In this document: in pieces, positions 34,130-42,180 of the stretch | How positions within the stretch are numbered: position 1 is the first letter of the stretch | Layout of the letters: each line of letters opens with the position of its first letter | Assembly (NCBI RefSeq): GCF_036786105.1 | Contig: NZ_DAIQRQ010000002.1 | Location: 170,507-234,506 of the forward strand | Reading direction: 5' to 3' | DNA length: 64,000 nt | Source of the DNA: Ohtaekwangia sp036786105 | GTDB taxonomy: Bacteria > Bacteroidota > Bacteroidia > Cytophagales > Cyclobacteriaceae | The notes under the pieces: model-generated | The model's input: the letters and a program-made list of their open reading frames with translations, nothing else | What the model was told of the DNA's origin: nothing | Databases searched by the model: none | Made by a program: the position numbers and the translations under genes

Positions 34130-36016
34130 CTACAGGAATCGTAGTCCTATTTTTCCGCCAAACCACATTTTTGTGTTGATGTCATTGCTATTGGTGTGAT
34201 CAGCAAAGAAATGTGGTTTATAGGATGTAAAGAGATCAGGATAACCATCGTAAGTACTATCTGTAATATAGGCGTTCACCGTAACGCCTGTTGTAATCGA
34301 CATCTTTCTGGCAAACTGATAATCAACCCCTATATATAGCTTGTTGATCATGTTAATGGCATGAATCCAGTTTCCTTTTACAGCCTGATTGGAGGTAAGA
34401 TCAAAATTGAGGAAAAGCCTACGTGAAAGCCGGGGTGCAGTTCCGATACCATACCCGAACGTCCAGAATGTTTCCGAATCACCAAAAGTATTGGGCTTCG
34501 CGCCAACATTCAGGATATTATAAAATTGCCGCACACCCGTGCGAAAGGAGATATTGGTATAGAAGATTTCATCAGCAGCAACTTCAATTTTGTGATAACC
34601 TCCGCGACTCACAAAGCTTAGAAAACCAACGGGTATACCTTTCATACTATCAGCTATATTCAGGAAGCCGAGCTGAAATCCTCGTATAGTCGTGGCGTAG
34701 TTCACAAATCCAATTTGCACGCCACGCATGCGGCCAGGCGCTGCGTTAAATATACCCGACACTTGTGCGCCGGTAACATTTTTAGCAGCGAAATTTACAA
34801 ATCCTCCTGCTTGTGCTCCCTTCATGTCGTTTGCAGAAAAATTTAGTAGTCCTGCAATCTGCGTTTCAGCGTTGCCTGTAGAAAAATTAAAAAGTCCGGC
34901 TAAGCTCGGACCTTCTTGTTTCCCTATCGTAGTGTTTCCAAGTCCTGCCACACGTACTCCTCGTGAGTAGCGAAGACCAACATTGAGTAATCCAGCCAAG
35001 GCCACCGACCGTGTAGTGTCCATGTTGAAGTTTGCCAAACCACCCACTTGCCATCCATTCACTTCTTCCATGTTTGCATTCACAAACCCGGCTATTTGTA
35101 CACCCTTTGTTTTACCGGCAACACCGTTGGCTAGTCCGGCAATCTGAAGGCCATGTACATCACCTCGCACAGCGTTAAATATACCTCCTATCTCCAGCTT
35201 TTCGACACCAAGCGAATAACCTCCCAGCATGTTGAGCGAGTAATCGTTGATAATATTACCACTGAGCTTGTGATTGGTACCAATGAAGGGTACTACTGAA
35301 AACTGAAAATGACGATGCAGTGTATCGTCAATGTTGATCATGTTTATAGCCTGTATGGTTGCGTTTTTTGTGGAGAGCCAGAATCGTTTTAGTTTCCTTC
35401 CCACACTGTCGGCGAGGACGTTGAGCTTTTCTTTATCGATCTTGATCGGTACGTTTAACAGCCCTTTGCCCTCGCCCGATACGGTTACCAGCGTATCGAT
35501 ATAGTTTAGTTTTTTTACCGAGAGGCTTACCTGCTCATTCGATGGTTTGGGAATTTCGATCTGGAAGTAACCATATGCATCGGTTACAGTAGAAGACAGC
35601 GAAACGGGATCATATATACTTACGTTCTTTAAACGCTCGCCTGTAGCTTCGTCAATAATATACCCGCTCACCTGCTTCGTGTCTTTCAAACTGGTGTCTG
35701 CCCTTACCAGGATGATGTGCTTCTTGCGCTCTTTATACTGTATTGTTCCTTTGAAGAGTTGATCCAACACTTCGCGCACGGTTTTATTGGTGCCTTCGTA
35801 TGAAACAATACGACTGGCATCGAGTATATCCGGACTATAGGAGAATGTGAACCCTGCAAGATCACCGATCTTCCTGAGTGCAGAAGCCAATGTTTCATGT
35901 TCGAGGCGTATCGTAATGACCTGCTCCAGCAATGGTTTTCTCGGATCTTCCTTGGCTTGTGCAAAGTGCGCGAGAACCAGAAAGACAACAATCAGATATC
36001 TGCTACTGGTTTTCAC
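34130..36016 (-). CDS. STN-domain outer-membrane protein with 16-residue repeat array (no TonB receptor)
   Basis: 628 aa from the GTG at 36016, which follows GGAGGG and gives a clean signal peptide (ends AHFAQA); a start at 36055 would overlap fecR more and put basic residues first. Domains: STN ~35-105 (the signal-transfer domain of FecA-type receptors); CarboxypepD_reg-like ~116-182; 13 units of 14-16 residues at ~273-474 with consensus GxQ(I/V)(A/G)G(L/F)xN; then ~475-628 of amphipathic strands ending GGKIGLRFL, like a small outer-membrane barrel. No TonB box, plug or 22-strand barrel is present. The repeat resembles the LA_2272-type surface repeat. Third gene of a sigma-FecR-STN operon. 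Confidence 0.85.
   Translation of the reverse strand: MKTSSRYLIVVFLVLAHFAQAKEDPRKPLLEQVITIRLEHETLASALRKIGDLAGFTFSYSPDILDASRIVSYEGTNKTVREVLDQLFKGTIQYKERKKHIILVRADTSLKDTKQVSGYIIDEATGERLKNVSIYDPVSLSSTVTDAYGYFQIEIPKPSNEQVSLSVKKLNYIDTLVTVSGEGKGLLNVPIKIDKEKLNVLADSVGRKLKRFWLSTKNATIQAINMINIDDTLHRHFQFSVVPFIGTNHKLSGNIINDYSLNMLGGYSLGVEKLEIGGIFNAVRGDVHGLQIAGLANGVAGKTKGVQIAGFVNANMEEVNGWQVGGLANFNMDTTRSVALAGLLNVGLRYSRGVRVAGLGNTTIGKQEGPSLAGLFNFSTGNAETQIAGLLNFSANDMKGAQAGGFVNFAAKNVTGAQVSGIFNAAPGRMRGVQIGFVNYATTIRGFQLGFLNIADSMKGIPVGFLSFVSRGGYHKIEVAADEIFYTNISFRTGVRQFYNILNVGAKPNTFGDSETFWTFGYGIGTAPRLSRRLFLNFDLTSNQAVKGNWIHAINMINKLYIGVDYQFARKMSITTGVTVNAYITDSTYDGYPDLFTSYKPHFFADHTNSNDINTKMWFGGKIGLRFL
34595..35200 (-). 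repeat. Coding tandem repeat, about 13 units of 42-48 bp
   Basis: The units encode, in order, KLEIGGIFN, GLQIAGLAN, GVQIAGFVN, GWQVGGLAN, SVALAGLLN, GVRVAGLGN, GPSLAGLFN, TQIAGLLN, GAQAGGFVN, GAQVSGIFN, GVQIGFVN, GFQLGFLN and GIPVGFLS, each followed by a variable polar 6-7-residue half. Regular 16-residue spacing of small and aliphatic residues suggests a beta-solenoid or stacked hairpins. The last three units are 14 residues and lack one Gly. Confidence 0.85.
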
Positions 36017-37007
36017 AACCCTGGCCCTCCAACACAATTTCGTTTGCAGTTTCACGGATGGTAAGATTCAGTGTTTCTGCCATGACCTGTGCTATCTCAC
36101 GGATGTCTTCATCGTTGAATGAAACTGTAAGGTGGCAGTTTTGCAGTGACTTGCTGATCACGATTTTTTTATCGTAAACGCTGTTCAGTGCTTCTGCTAC
36201 TGTGCTGAGATCGGTATTGCTGAAACTGAAGAATTTAGTTTTATAAGAAAGCACATTACTTTCAGGTTGTTCGATGGAAAATGTTTTGGTGGTTTTGTTA
36301 TACACTCCTTTGCCGCCAGCTTTAAGTTGTATACCCGCGTTGTTGTCAGTAAAGAATTGTACTTCTCCATCCACAACTACAACCTCTACGGTGTTCGACT
36401 CGGGATAGGCGGTTACGTTGAACGATGTACCGATATCGCGAATGAAAACACCTTCTGCATCTACCAGAAATTTTTTATCGTCTTCGTGATTGATGTTGAA
36501 GTAAGCCTCTCCCTGCAGCTTTACTACATGGCTCTTCTTCTTCTTGTCGTAAGCGTAAGTAAGTTTTGTTTTCCTGTTGAGGTATACATTGCTGCCATCA
36601 GGAAGTGTATCGCTCAATGTTTGTTTACCGGCAACTACTTCCACCGGTTTGCTTATGCCCGGATATACAAAGCGATATGCAAACCAGCCAACACCCAGAA
36701 TGATAACAATGCTGGCAGCGATCTTGAGGAACGGGAAACCTGAATCGGCTTTACGCATCGGCACAACACGACCGGCTGGCTGATGCAGTTTCGATCTCAT
36801 TTTGTTCCAGGCTGCATCGGTATCGAACTGTTGCCATTCTTTTACCGCCGATGCCCTGACAAATATAGTTCTGAACTGATCGACATACTTCCGGTTCGTT
36901 TCGCTCTGCGCCTGCCATGTTTCTATAAAGGCAGTCTCTTCCGCAGAGGCTTCACCAGCCAGGTATTTACCAATCAAATCATCAATATCGTTCGCGTTAT
37001 ATTGCAA
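36003..37007 (-). CDS. FecR-family transmembrane anti-sigma regulator
   Basis: 334 aa. Cytoplasmic N-terminus with the anti-sigma helix pattern (DLIGKYLAGEASAEETAFIE), one membrane helix ~92-113, a periplasmic FecR domain ~121-215 (VEVVAGKQTLSDTLPDGS) and a C-terminal DUF4974 domain ~255-330 that contacts STN domains. The start is TTG at 37007, 5 bases after the sigma stop; no ATG precedes it in frame. It should hold the sigma factor encoded upstream until the STN protein signals. Confidence 0.93.
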   Translation of the reverse strand: MQYNANDIDDLIGKYLAGEASAEETAFIETWQAQSETNRKYVDQFRTIFVRASAVKEWQQFDTDAAWNKMRSKLHQPAGRVVPMRKADSGFPFLKIAASIVIILGVGWFAYRFVYPGISKPVEVVAGKQTLSDTLPDGSNVYLNRKTKLTYAYDKKKKSHVVKLQGEAYFNINHEDDKKFLVDAEGVFIRDIGTSFNVTAYPESNTVEVVVVDGEVQFFTDNNAGIQLKAGGKGVYNKTTKTFSIEQPESNVLSYKTKFFSFSNTDLSTVAEALNSVYDKKIVISKSLQNCHLTVSFNDEDIREIAQVMAETLNLTIRETANEIVLEGQGCENQ

Positions 37008-37012
37008 TGCTC

Positions 37013-37591
37013 TTAGTTAAGAAATCCATTCATTAAAACAATGAGTAATGGGAGATAGTCCTTCAATTGCTCGCGCATAATCTTTAGTGCTTTACCCATC
37101 TGGTTCTCTACTGTTTTTACAGACAGGTTCAGTTGGTCGGCTATCTCCGAATATTTGAGTTCTTCAAAGCGGCTGAGTTTAAAGATGAGGCGACATTGCT
37201 GCGGAAGCTTTTCCATCGCTTCGTAAATTTTTGTTTCAAGCTCCGAGGCCATTACGGAGCGAGTCACCGACTCAACACTTTTTTCGGCAACGGCAAGCTC
37301 GATGGTAGCATGTTGCTGTTTGATTTTTTCGTGTTTAAGCATATTCAGGCAAGCGTTGCGTACCATAGCATAGAGATACGGTTTTACTGCTGTGCGTATC
37401 TCCAGGTTCTCACGTTTTTCCCAAACCGACAGAAAGGTAGACTGCACGATCTCTTCGGCTTCGTCACGATCCTGAACGAAGGTGTATGCGTAATTGCAAA
37501 GCGGCTGATAGTGAGTTCGGAATAACATTTCAAAAGCAGTTATATCGCCTGTCTTAAGCGATGTGAGTGTCCGTTGTTCCGTGAATTCCAC
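37013..37591 (-). CDS. ECF sigma factor, Bacteroidota SigW/FecI-like expansion family
   Basis: 192 aa. Region 2: FRTHYQPLCNYAYTFVQDRDEAEEIVQSTFLSVWEKRE; region 4: KLPQQCRLIFKLSRFEELKYSEIADQLNLSVKTVENQMGKAL. This is the sigma-70 family expanded in Bacteroidota and paired with FecR. It starts with GTG at 37591; no in-frame ATG lies upstream nearby. It presumably drives its own operon through TAAATTTC-like DNA just upstream. Confidence 0.92.
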   Translation of the reverse strand: MEFTEQRTLTSLKTGDITAFEMLFRTHYQPLCNYAYTFVQDRDEAEEIVQSTFLSVWEKRENLEIRTAVKPYLYAMVRNACLNMLKHEKIKQQHATIELAVAEKSVESVTRSVMASELETKIYEAMEKLPQQCRLIFKLSRFEELKYSEIADQLNLSVKTVENQMGKALKIMREQLKDYLPLLIVLMNGFLN

Positions 37592-37690
37592 TGCTTTTGG
37601 TATTCGTTTAACAGCGAAATTTACGGTTTTACGGCTTTGAGGTTATGACAATCTCAAAAAGATTTACCCCTATCCTGCTAAAAATATTTC

Positions 37691-38281
37691 TCACGGCAGT
37701 TCGCCAATCCAGAAAATACTGTTGGAAGTAACCCGCACAAGACCATCATGACTAGCAATAAATCGGTTGCCATCGGGTGTTAGTCCTATATAAGATAGTG
37801 TTTGATCAGATTTATCAACCTGTATAAGAACCGGTGTATGGGCAGCCACCCATTTTTCAAAACGCTCAACATGCATCGACCACTTCAGTGTGTTATCCAG
37901 AAATATGATCTGCAACTCGCGATGATCTTTTGCAAGTTGAAACCTGCTTTCGGGATTTTGAATAACAATCGTTACGGCTGTGTTACCGGAATCTGCTAAA
38001 AATAAAATACCTTTTTCGATAGGATTTTCATCTTTCAAATATGCTTCAATAGTTACCGGATGTTGGTCAGCCAGTTTCTCCTTCAATGCAGGTATACGGT
38101 CTGTTGCGCCCATCACCACGTCAATCTTAATTCCCCACTGTAATACTTCATCTACGGCAGAGTCGAGCACAACCACCAGTGGTGCCCACTCCAATAGCGG
38201 TTGCACAAGTTCAAGTGACAACGCGTGCGTTATAAACAAAGCAGGTTCCTGACCTTCTTTTACAAAATGATGCGATGACAT
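37691..38281 (-). CDS. Thiamine-pyrophosphokinase-like protein
   Basis: 196 aa. The N-terminal half resembles the TPK catalytic domain: LDSAVDEVLQWGIKIDVVMG followed by a TDRI sequence where TPK has DfDSi. The rest is more divergent, with a beta-rich C-terminal part as in the TPK substrate-binding domain. Real TPKs make TPP from thiamine and ATP. Some acidic residues of the canonical metal site are not evident here (ATD in place of GDFD), so activity is uncertain. It lies 99 bases upstream of the sigma gene on the same strand. Confidence 0.55.
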   Translation of the reverse strand: MSSHHFVKEGQEPALFITHALSLELVQPLLEWAPLVVVLDSAVDEVLQWGIKIDVVMGATDRIPALKEKLADQHPVTIEAYLKDENPIEKGILFLADSGNTAVTIVIQNPESRFQLAKDHRELQIIFLDNTLKWSMHVERFEKWVAAHTPVLIQVDKSDQTLSYIGLTPDGNRFIASHDGLVRVTSNSIFWIGELP

Positions 38282-38362
38282 GTCGTCAGATTATGCCGGC
38301 ATTGCAGCAAGGCTGTTTGATCGGCTGAAGTTAAGGTTTAAATTGCAACCTAATTGCTTCGT

Positions 38363-38971
38363 ATGCTGTCAGCAAATCAGTGTTATAAAATTTTTCAACA
38401 GAGTATTGACGATTATCACGTTCACGATCATGTAGATACTCCTGTGAAAAATCCATTTTCACCCGGAAGTTTTGAGTATCTGTTGTACACCAAAAACTGG
38501 ATCGATACCGTGCAATGGCACCTGGAAGATATTATCCGTTTGCCAGAGATAAATCCTGTGGAAGGTATTCAGATAAAAAGAAGAATTGACAAATCGAACC
38601 AGGATCGCACCGATATGGTTGAACAGATCGATGACTATTTTCTGGAACAATTTAAAAATGCAGTGCCCAAACCCGGAGCGCGCATCAATTCTGAAACACC
38701 AGCGTGGTTGCTTGATCGCATGAGCATTCTAATGCTCAAGATCTATCACATGAAAGAACAGACCGAGCGCACCGATGCCAGTGCCGAGCACATAGCCAAG
38801 TGTCAGTCAAAACTTTCCATTTTAATGGAACAGAAAACCGACATGCAACTCGCATTTGATGAGCTCATCGAAGATATTGGTCAGGGTAATCGCAGGTTCA
38901 AAGTATACCGTCAGATGAAGATGTATAATGACGCATCTTTGAACCCCATGTTATATACGCAGAAAAAGTAA
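38363..38971 (+). CDS. DUF4254 family protein
   Basis: 202 aa, soluble and strongly helical. The blocks DYHVHDHVDTP, DTVQWHLEDIIRLPEI and TDMVEQID match the DUF4254 proteins of Bacteroidota, whose function is unknown. In this phylum the family usually sits next to a GT9 glycosyltransferase, as here (TTG start 4 bases after its stop), which points to lipopolysaccharide or other surface-glycan assembly. The ATG at 38363 is preferred to an upstream TTG at 38354. Confidence 0.85.
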   Translation: MLSANQCYKIFQQSIDDYHVHDHVDTPVKNPFSPGSFEYLLYTKNWIDTVQWHLEDIIRLPEINPVEGIQIKRRIDKSNQDRTDMVEQIDDYFLEQFKNAVPKPGARINSETPAWLLDRMSILMLKIYHMKEQTERTDASAEHIAKCQSKLSILMEQKTDMQLAFDELIEDIGQGNRRFKVYRQMKMYNDASLNPMLYTQKK

Positions 38972-38975
38972 AGGC

Positions 38976-40028
38976 TTGAAGAAGATACTTATACTTCGGT
39001 TTTCAGCTATGGGAGACGTGGCACTGCTGGTGCCGGTTGTGAAGTCATTCACGGCTGCCTATCCGGATGTTGAAGTTACTGTAGTAACAAGACCTAAATT
39101 TGGTCCGATGTTCTTCGATATAGAACGTGTTACTGTTTTTCCTGCGGATGTAGATTATACCTATACCGGTGTATTGGGCATGCGCGATCTCTTTCGCAAG
39201 CTCATGCGCAAAGGCCCATACGATTTAGTACTGGATATGCACGATCATGTGCGTACCATGATTCTGCGATCGCTCTTTAAACTCTTCGGAGCGAAAGTCG
39301 TTGTGTTTGAAAAGGGCAGAGCAGAGAAAAAAGCATTCAGCCGTAAAGACGATAAAGTAACAACACCACTCATTCACACCGTAGAGCGGTACAGGCTTGC
39401 CTTTGAAAAAGCAGGTTATCCGTTCAAGATGGTAGATGCGCCGTATTTGTCGCTGAGTGAATCGATCGAGAGTGCTTCCGGATGGTTCTCCTATAAAAAA
39501 TCAATGGAGCTTACCCGGTGGATCGGCATTGCTCCTTTTGCCATGCACAAATCCAAAATATGGCCATTGGAAAATTATCCGGTGCTCATAGAATCCATTT
39601 TAAAAAAGACACCTGTAAAATTCTTTTTGTTTGGAGGAGGAGAGAAAGAGATAAAATACTTTGAAACCCTGAAGCAGAAATTTCCGGAACACTGCGAAGT
39701 AATAGCCGGTAAATTAAAACTCCGCCAGGAAATTGCATTGATGAAACACCTTGATCTGATGATCTGTGTAGATTCTTCCAACATGCACCTCGCTGCACTA
39801 TCGGGTGTACCGCTGCTTTCCGTTTGGGGAGGCACCCATCCCGATGTTGGTTTCGGCCCCTATAATTATTCGAACGGAAGTATAATTCAGGTGAGTCGTG
39901 AAGAATTACCGTGCAGACCTTGTTCAGTATATGGAAAAGAAAAATGTTTCCGCGGCGATTTCGCTTGCCTCACCCGCATACATCCTGAAGCAGTAGCCGA
40001 TCATGTGTTGAAGCGACTCGCGGTGTAA
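38976..40028 (+). CDS. Glycosyltransferase family 9 (heptosyltransferase-like)
   Basis: 350 aa, GT-B fold. The N-terminal KKILILRFSAMGDVALLVPV is the donor-side signature of the family, and the C-terminal half shows CVDSSNMHLAALSGVPLLSVWGGTHP, the nucleotide-sugar site. Members add heptose or related sugars to the lipopolysaccharide core. The start is TTG at 38976, needed to include the conserved KKILILRF strand. Four Cys near the C-terminus (CRPCSVYGKEKCFRGDFAC) are common in Bacteroidota homologues. Confidence 0.92.
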   Translation: MKKILILRFSAMGDVALLVPVVKSFTAAYPDVEVTVVTRPKFGPMFFDIERVTVFPADVDYTYTGVLGMRDLFRKLMRKGPYDLVLDMHDHVRTMILRSLFKLFGAKVVVFEKGRAEKKAFSRKDDKVTTPLIHTVERYRLAFEKAGYPFKMVDAPYLSLSESIESASGWFSYKKSMELTRWIGIAPFAMHKSKIWPLENYPVLIESILKKTPVKFFLFGGGEKEIKYFETLKQKFPEHCEVIAGKLKLRQEIALMKHLDLMICVDSSNMHLAALSGVPLLSVWGGTHPDVGFGPYNYSNGSIIQVSREELPCRPCSVYGKEKCFRGDFACLTRIHPEAVADHVLKRLAV

Positions 40029-40108
40029 ATTTTCAAAATGTACCATCACAAACTTTAGGGTAATACTTCATTGAGCGTAGTGTCTTGTATATTACCCTGT
40101 ATCACTTT

Positions 40109-40726
40109 ATGAATACAACCATTAACACCATTATTTTTGATTTGGGTGGCGTGCTCATCGATTGGAATCCACGCTATTTATACCGGAAGATATTCAAGAC
40201 CGAAGAAGAAGTGTCCTGGTTTCTGGAGAATATATGTACCAACGATTGGAACGACCAGCAGGATGCAGGGCGCTCGTTCGAAGATGCTACACAGGAGTTG
40301 ATTCAAAAATATCCGGAGTGGGAATTGCCCATCCGTGCGTGGTACGATCGCTGGCAGGAAACAATACCCGGACCACTTCATGATACAGTAGAAATACTGC
40401 GACACTTCAAAGAAAATTCTTCGCACCGTCTATACGCACTCACCAACTGGTCGGCACAAACATTTCCGTGGGCACTTGATAATTTTGAATTTCTGCATTG
40501 GTTCGAAGGCATTGTAGTATCGGGTGTTGAAAGAACACGGAAGCCGTTTCCGGATTTTTATCAGATACTATTCGAGCGCTATAAAATCAATCCAACCGAG
40601 GCGCTTTTCATAGACGATAACATCAAAAACATTGAAGGCGCCAAAGCGGTCGGCCTTAACACTATTCACTTTCAGTCACCGGAACAAGTGAAGCGAGAGC
40701 TTCAACAAATGTTGCTGATTCAGTGA
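40109..40726 (+). CDS. HAD-superfamily hydrolase (IA subfamily)
   Basis: 205 aa from the ATG at 40109. HAD motifs: I, IIFDLGGVLIDWNP (nucleophile Asp); II, ALTNWS; III, RKPFPDF (Lys); IV, ALFIDDNIKNI. The cap is the small helical C1 type, as in YihX-like sugar-phosphate phosphatases and haloacid dehalogenases. The substrate cannot be told from the sequence. Confidence 0.88.
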   Translation: MNTTINTIIFDLGGVLIDWNPRYLYRKIFKTEEEVSWFLENICTNDWNDQQDAGRSFEDATQELIQKYPEWELPIRAWYDRWQETIPGPLHDTVEILRHFKENSSHRLYALTNWSAQTFPWALDNFEFLHWFEGIVVSGVERTRKPFPDFYQILFERYKINPTEALFIDDNIKNIEGAKAVGLNTIHFQSPEQVKRELQQMLLIQ

Positions 40727-40733
40727 TGAGGAA

Positions 40734-40762
40734 TTTGTAATCACCGTATAGCGTTACCTTTG
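40734..40762 (+). promoter_or_regulatory. queG promoter: TTTG-N17-TACCTTTG
   Basis: TTTG (40734-40737) and TACCTTTG (40755-40762) match both Bacteroidota promoter elements. The -7 box ends 4 bases before the queG ATG, so transcription would start at or next to the start codon. Confidence 0.5.
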
Positions 40763-40766
40763 CATC

Positions 40767-41599
40767 ATGCAGCAACAGGCGCAACATAGTCGTTTCATCA
40801 GGCAGGTAGCTACAGAACTTGGATTCAGTTTTTGTGGTATATCAAAAGCTGAATTTCTGGCTGATGAAGCACCGCGACTGGAAGCGTGGCTAAAGCGTGG
40901 CTATCAGGGAAAGATGAGTTACCTCGAAAATCATTTCGACAAACGCCTTGATCCAACACTATTGGTGCCCGGGGCCAAATCGGTAGTGAGTCTTATATAC
41001 AACTACTATCCACCGAAAGATCTCGCGAAAGAAGGCGAGCTGAAGATTGCCAAGTATGCGTATGGTGAAGATTATCACTTTGTGATCAAAGACAAATTGA
41101 AAGTCTTTATGCAGCGACTCGAAAAAGATATAGGCGCTATACAAGGTCGCGCGTTTGTGGATTCCGCCCCCGTTATGGAACGCGTGTGGGCCAAACGCAG
41201 TGGTATAGGATGGATCGGCAAGAACAGTTTGTTGTTGAATAAACAAATGGGTAGCTTTTTCTTTTTGGCAGAACTTATCATTGACCTGGAACTGGAATAC
41301 GATGGCCCTGCCAAAGATTACTGCGGAACCTGCACTGCCTGTATGGATGCTTGCCCAACGGATGCTATACCACAACCTTACGTTGTAGACGGCAGCAAAT
41401 GTATATCGTACTTTACAATAGAGTTGAAAGAAGAAATACCCACTGATGTAAAAGGTAAATTTGAGAACTGGATCTTTGGCTGCGATATATGCCAGGATGT
41501 TTGCCCGTGGAACAGCTTCTCCAAACCCCATAACGAACCTGCTTTCCAGCCACATCCCGACCTCGAAAACATGACGCGACAAGACTGGCGCGAAATCAC
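40767..41599 (+). CDS. queG: Epoxyqueuosine reductase, cut by assembly gap
   Basis: 277 residues are visible before the run of N. QueG reduces epoxyqueuosine to queuosine in tRNA, using cobalamin and two [4Fe-4S] clusters. Seen: the N-terminal cobalamin-binding domain (LGFSFCGISKA, YGEDYHFVIKDKL, AKRSGIGWIGKNSLLL), then the cluster motifs CGTCTACMDACPTDAI and CDICQDVCPWN. About 30-40 residues would remain after the gap, but no frame in 41700-41760 shows a recognisable QueG C-terminus, so the true stop probably lies inside the missing sequence. Confidence 0.93.
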
Positions 41600-41699
41600 N
41601 NNNNNNNNNNNNNNNNNNNNNNNNNNNNNNNNNNNNNNNNNNNNNNNNNNNNNNNNNNNNNNNNNNNNNNNNNNNNNNNNNNNNNNNNNNNNNNNNNNN
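41600..41699. other. Assembly gap, 100 N
   Basis: Exactly 100 N, the standard placeholder for a gap of unknown size between contigs. The right edge begins with a GC-rich hairpin, ACCCCCGA (41701-41708) / TCGGGGGT (41722-41729). Confidence 0.98.
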
Positions 41700-41758
41700 A
41701 ACCCCCGACTTCTTGGCAAAATCGGGGGTCAAAGTTTCCGGTTAATGAGTTTTCTACT

Positions 41759-41944
41759 TTAGGCTACCACAAAGCACCGATTCAGGATGGCTTCATGTTC
41801 TGTCCCAAACCTGGTATAGCACCAGCGTTTGAGTTCGTTTACTTCTTCAGCTATCAATAGTTTGATAGCTTTCCGAAGCTCTTTCTCGAAGAGAAGAGCA
41901 TCGAAACTAACTTTTGTCAGAACGGTTTTCGCGTAATGCAGCAT
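41759..41944 (-). CDS. Conserved 61-aa protein, unknown function
   Basis: Begins MLHYAKTVLTKVSFDALLFEKELRKAIKLL and ends with CFVVA. Mainly helical, with Lys/Glu repeats and a WCYTRFG block. Small proteins with this pattern occur in Cytophagales (from memory, not checked). TTTTGCC stands directly before the ATG. No function can be assigned. Confidence 0.65.
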   Translation of the reverse strand: MLHYAKTVLTKVSFDALLFEKELRKAIKLLIAEEVNELKRWCYTRFGTEHEAILNRCFVVA

Positions 41945-42180
41945 GGCAAAATTTGATAGTTAAAAAAATAGGTTATCCCTAACAACTGTTAAGGTAGAAA
42001 ATTATCTGAACATCCAAAAGAACAATCAGCAACTTTTATCATCATACCTTAAAATTAAGGGTACTTTAGGCCCCTGTTAACTTCAAAAAAAGCAGCTTTC
42101 GGCCGATTAGCGCTTTGCTGATTAGATGCCATTGGGCTATTCAGTATTTTTGTAACGACTAATCACGATTATATTTTCGT

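Noticed and set aside
41700..41762. Continuation of queG after the N run
   Set aside because: The frame is open only because N has no stops; the translated tail lacks the conserved QueG C-terminus and looks like intergenic hairpin DNA.
42046..42061. CCTTAA-AA-TTAAGG palindrome upstream of batD as an operator related to the susC repeats
   Set aside because: It shares only CCTTAAAA with the susC repeats, is a dyad rather than a direct repeat, and could arise by chance in AT-rich DNA.
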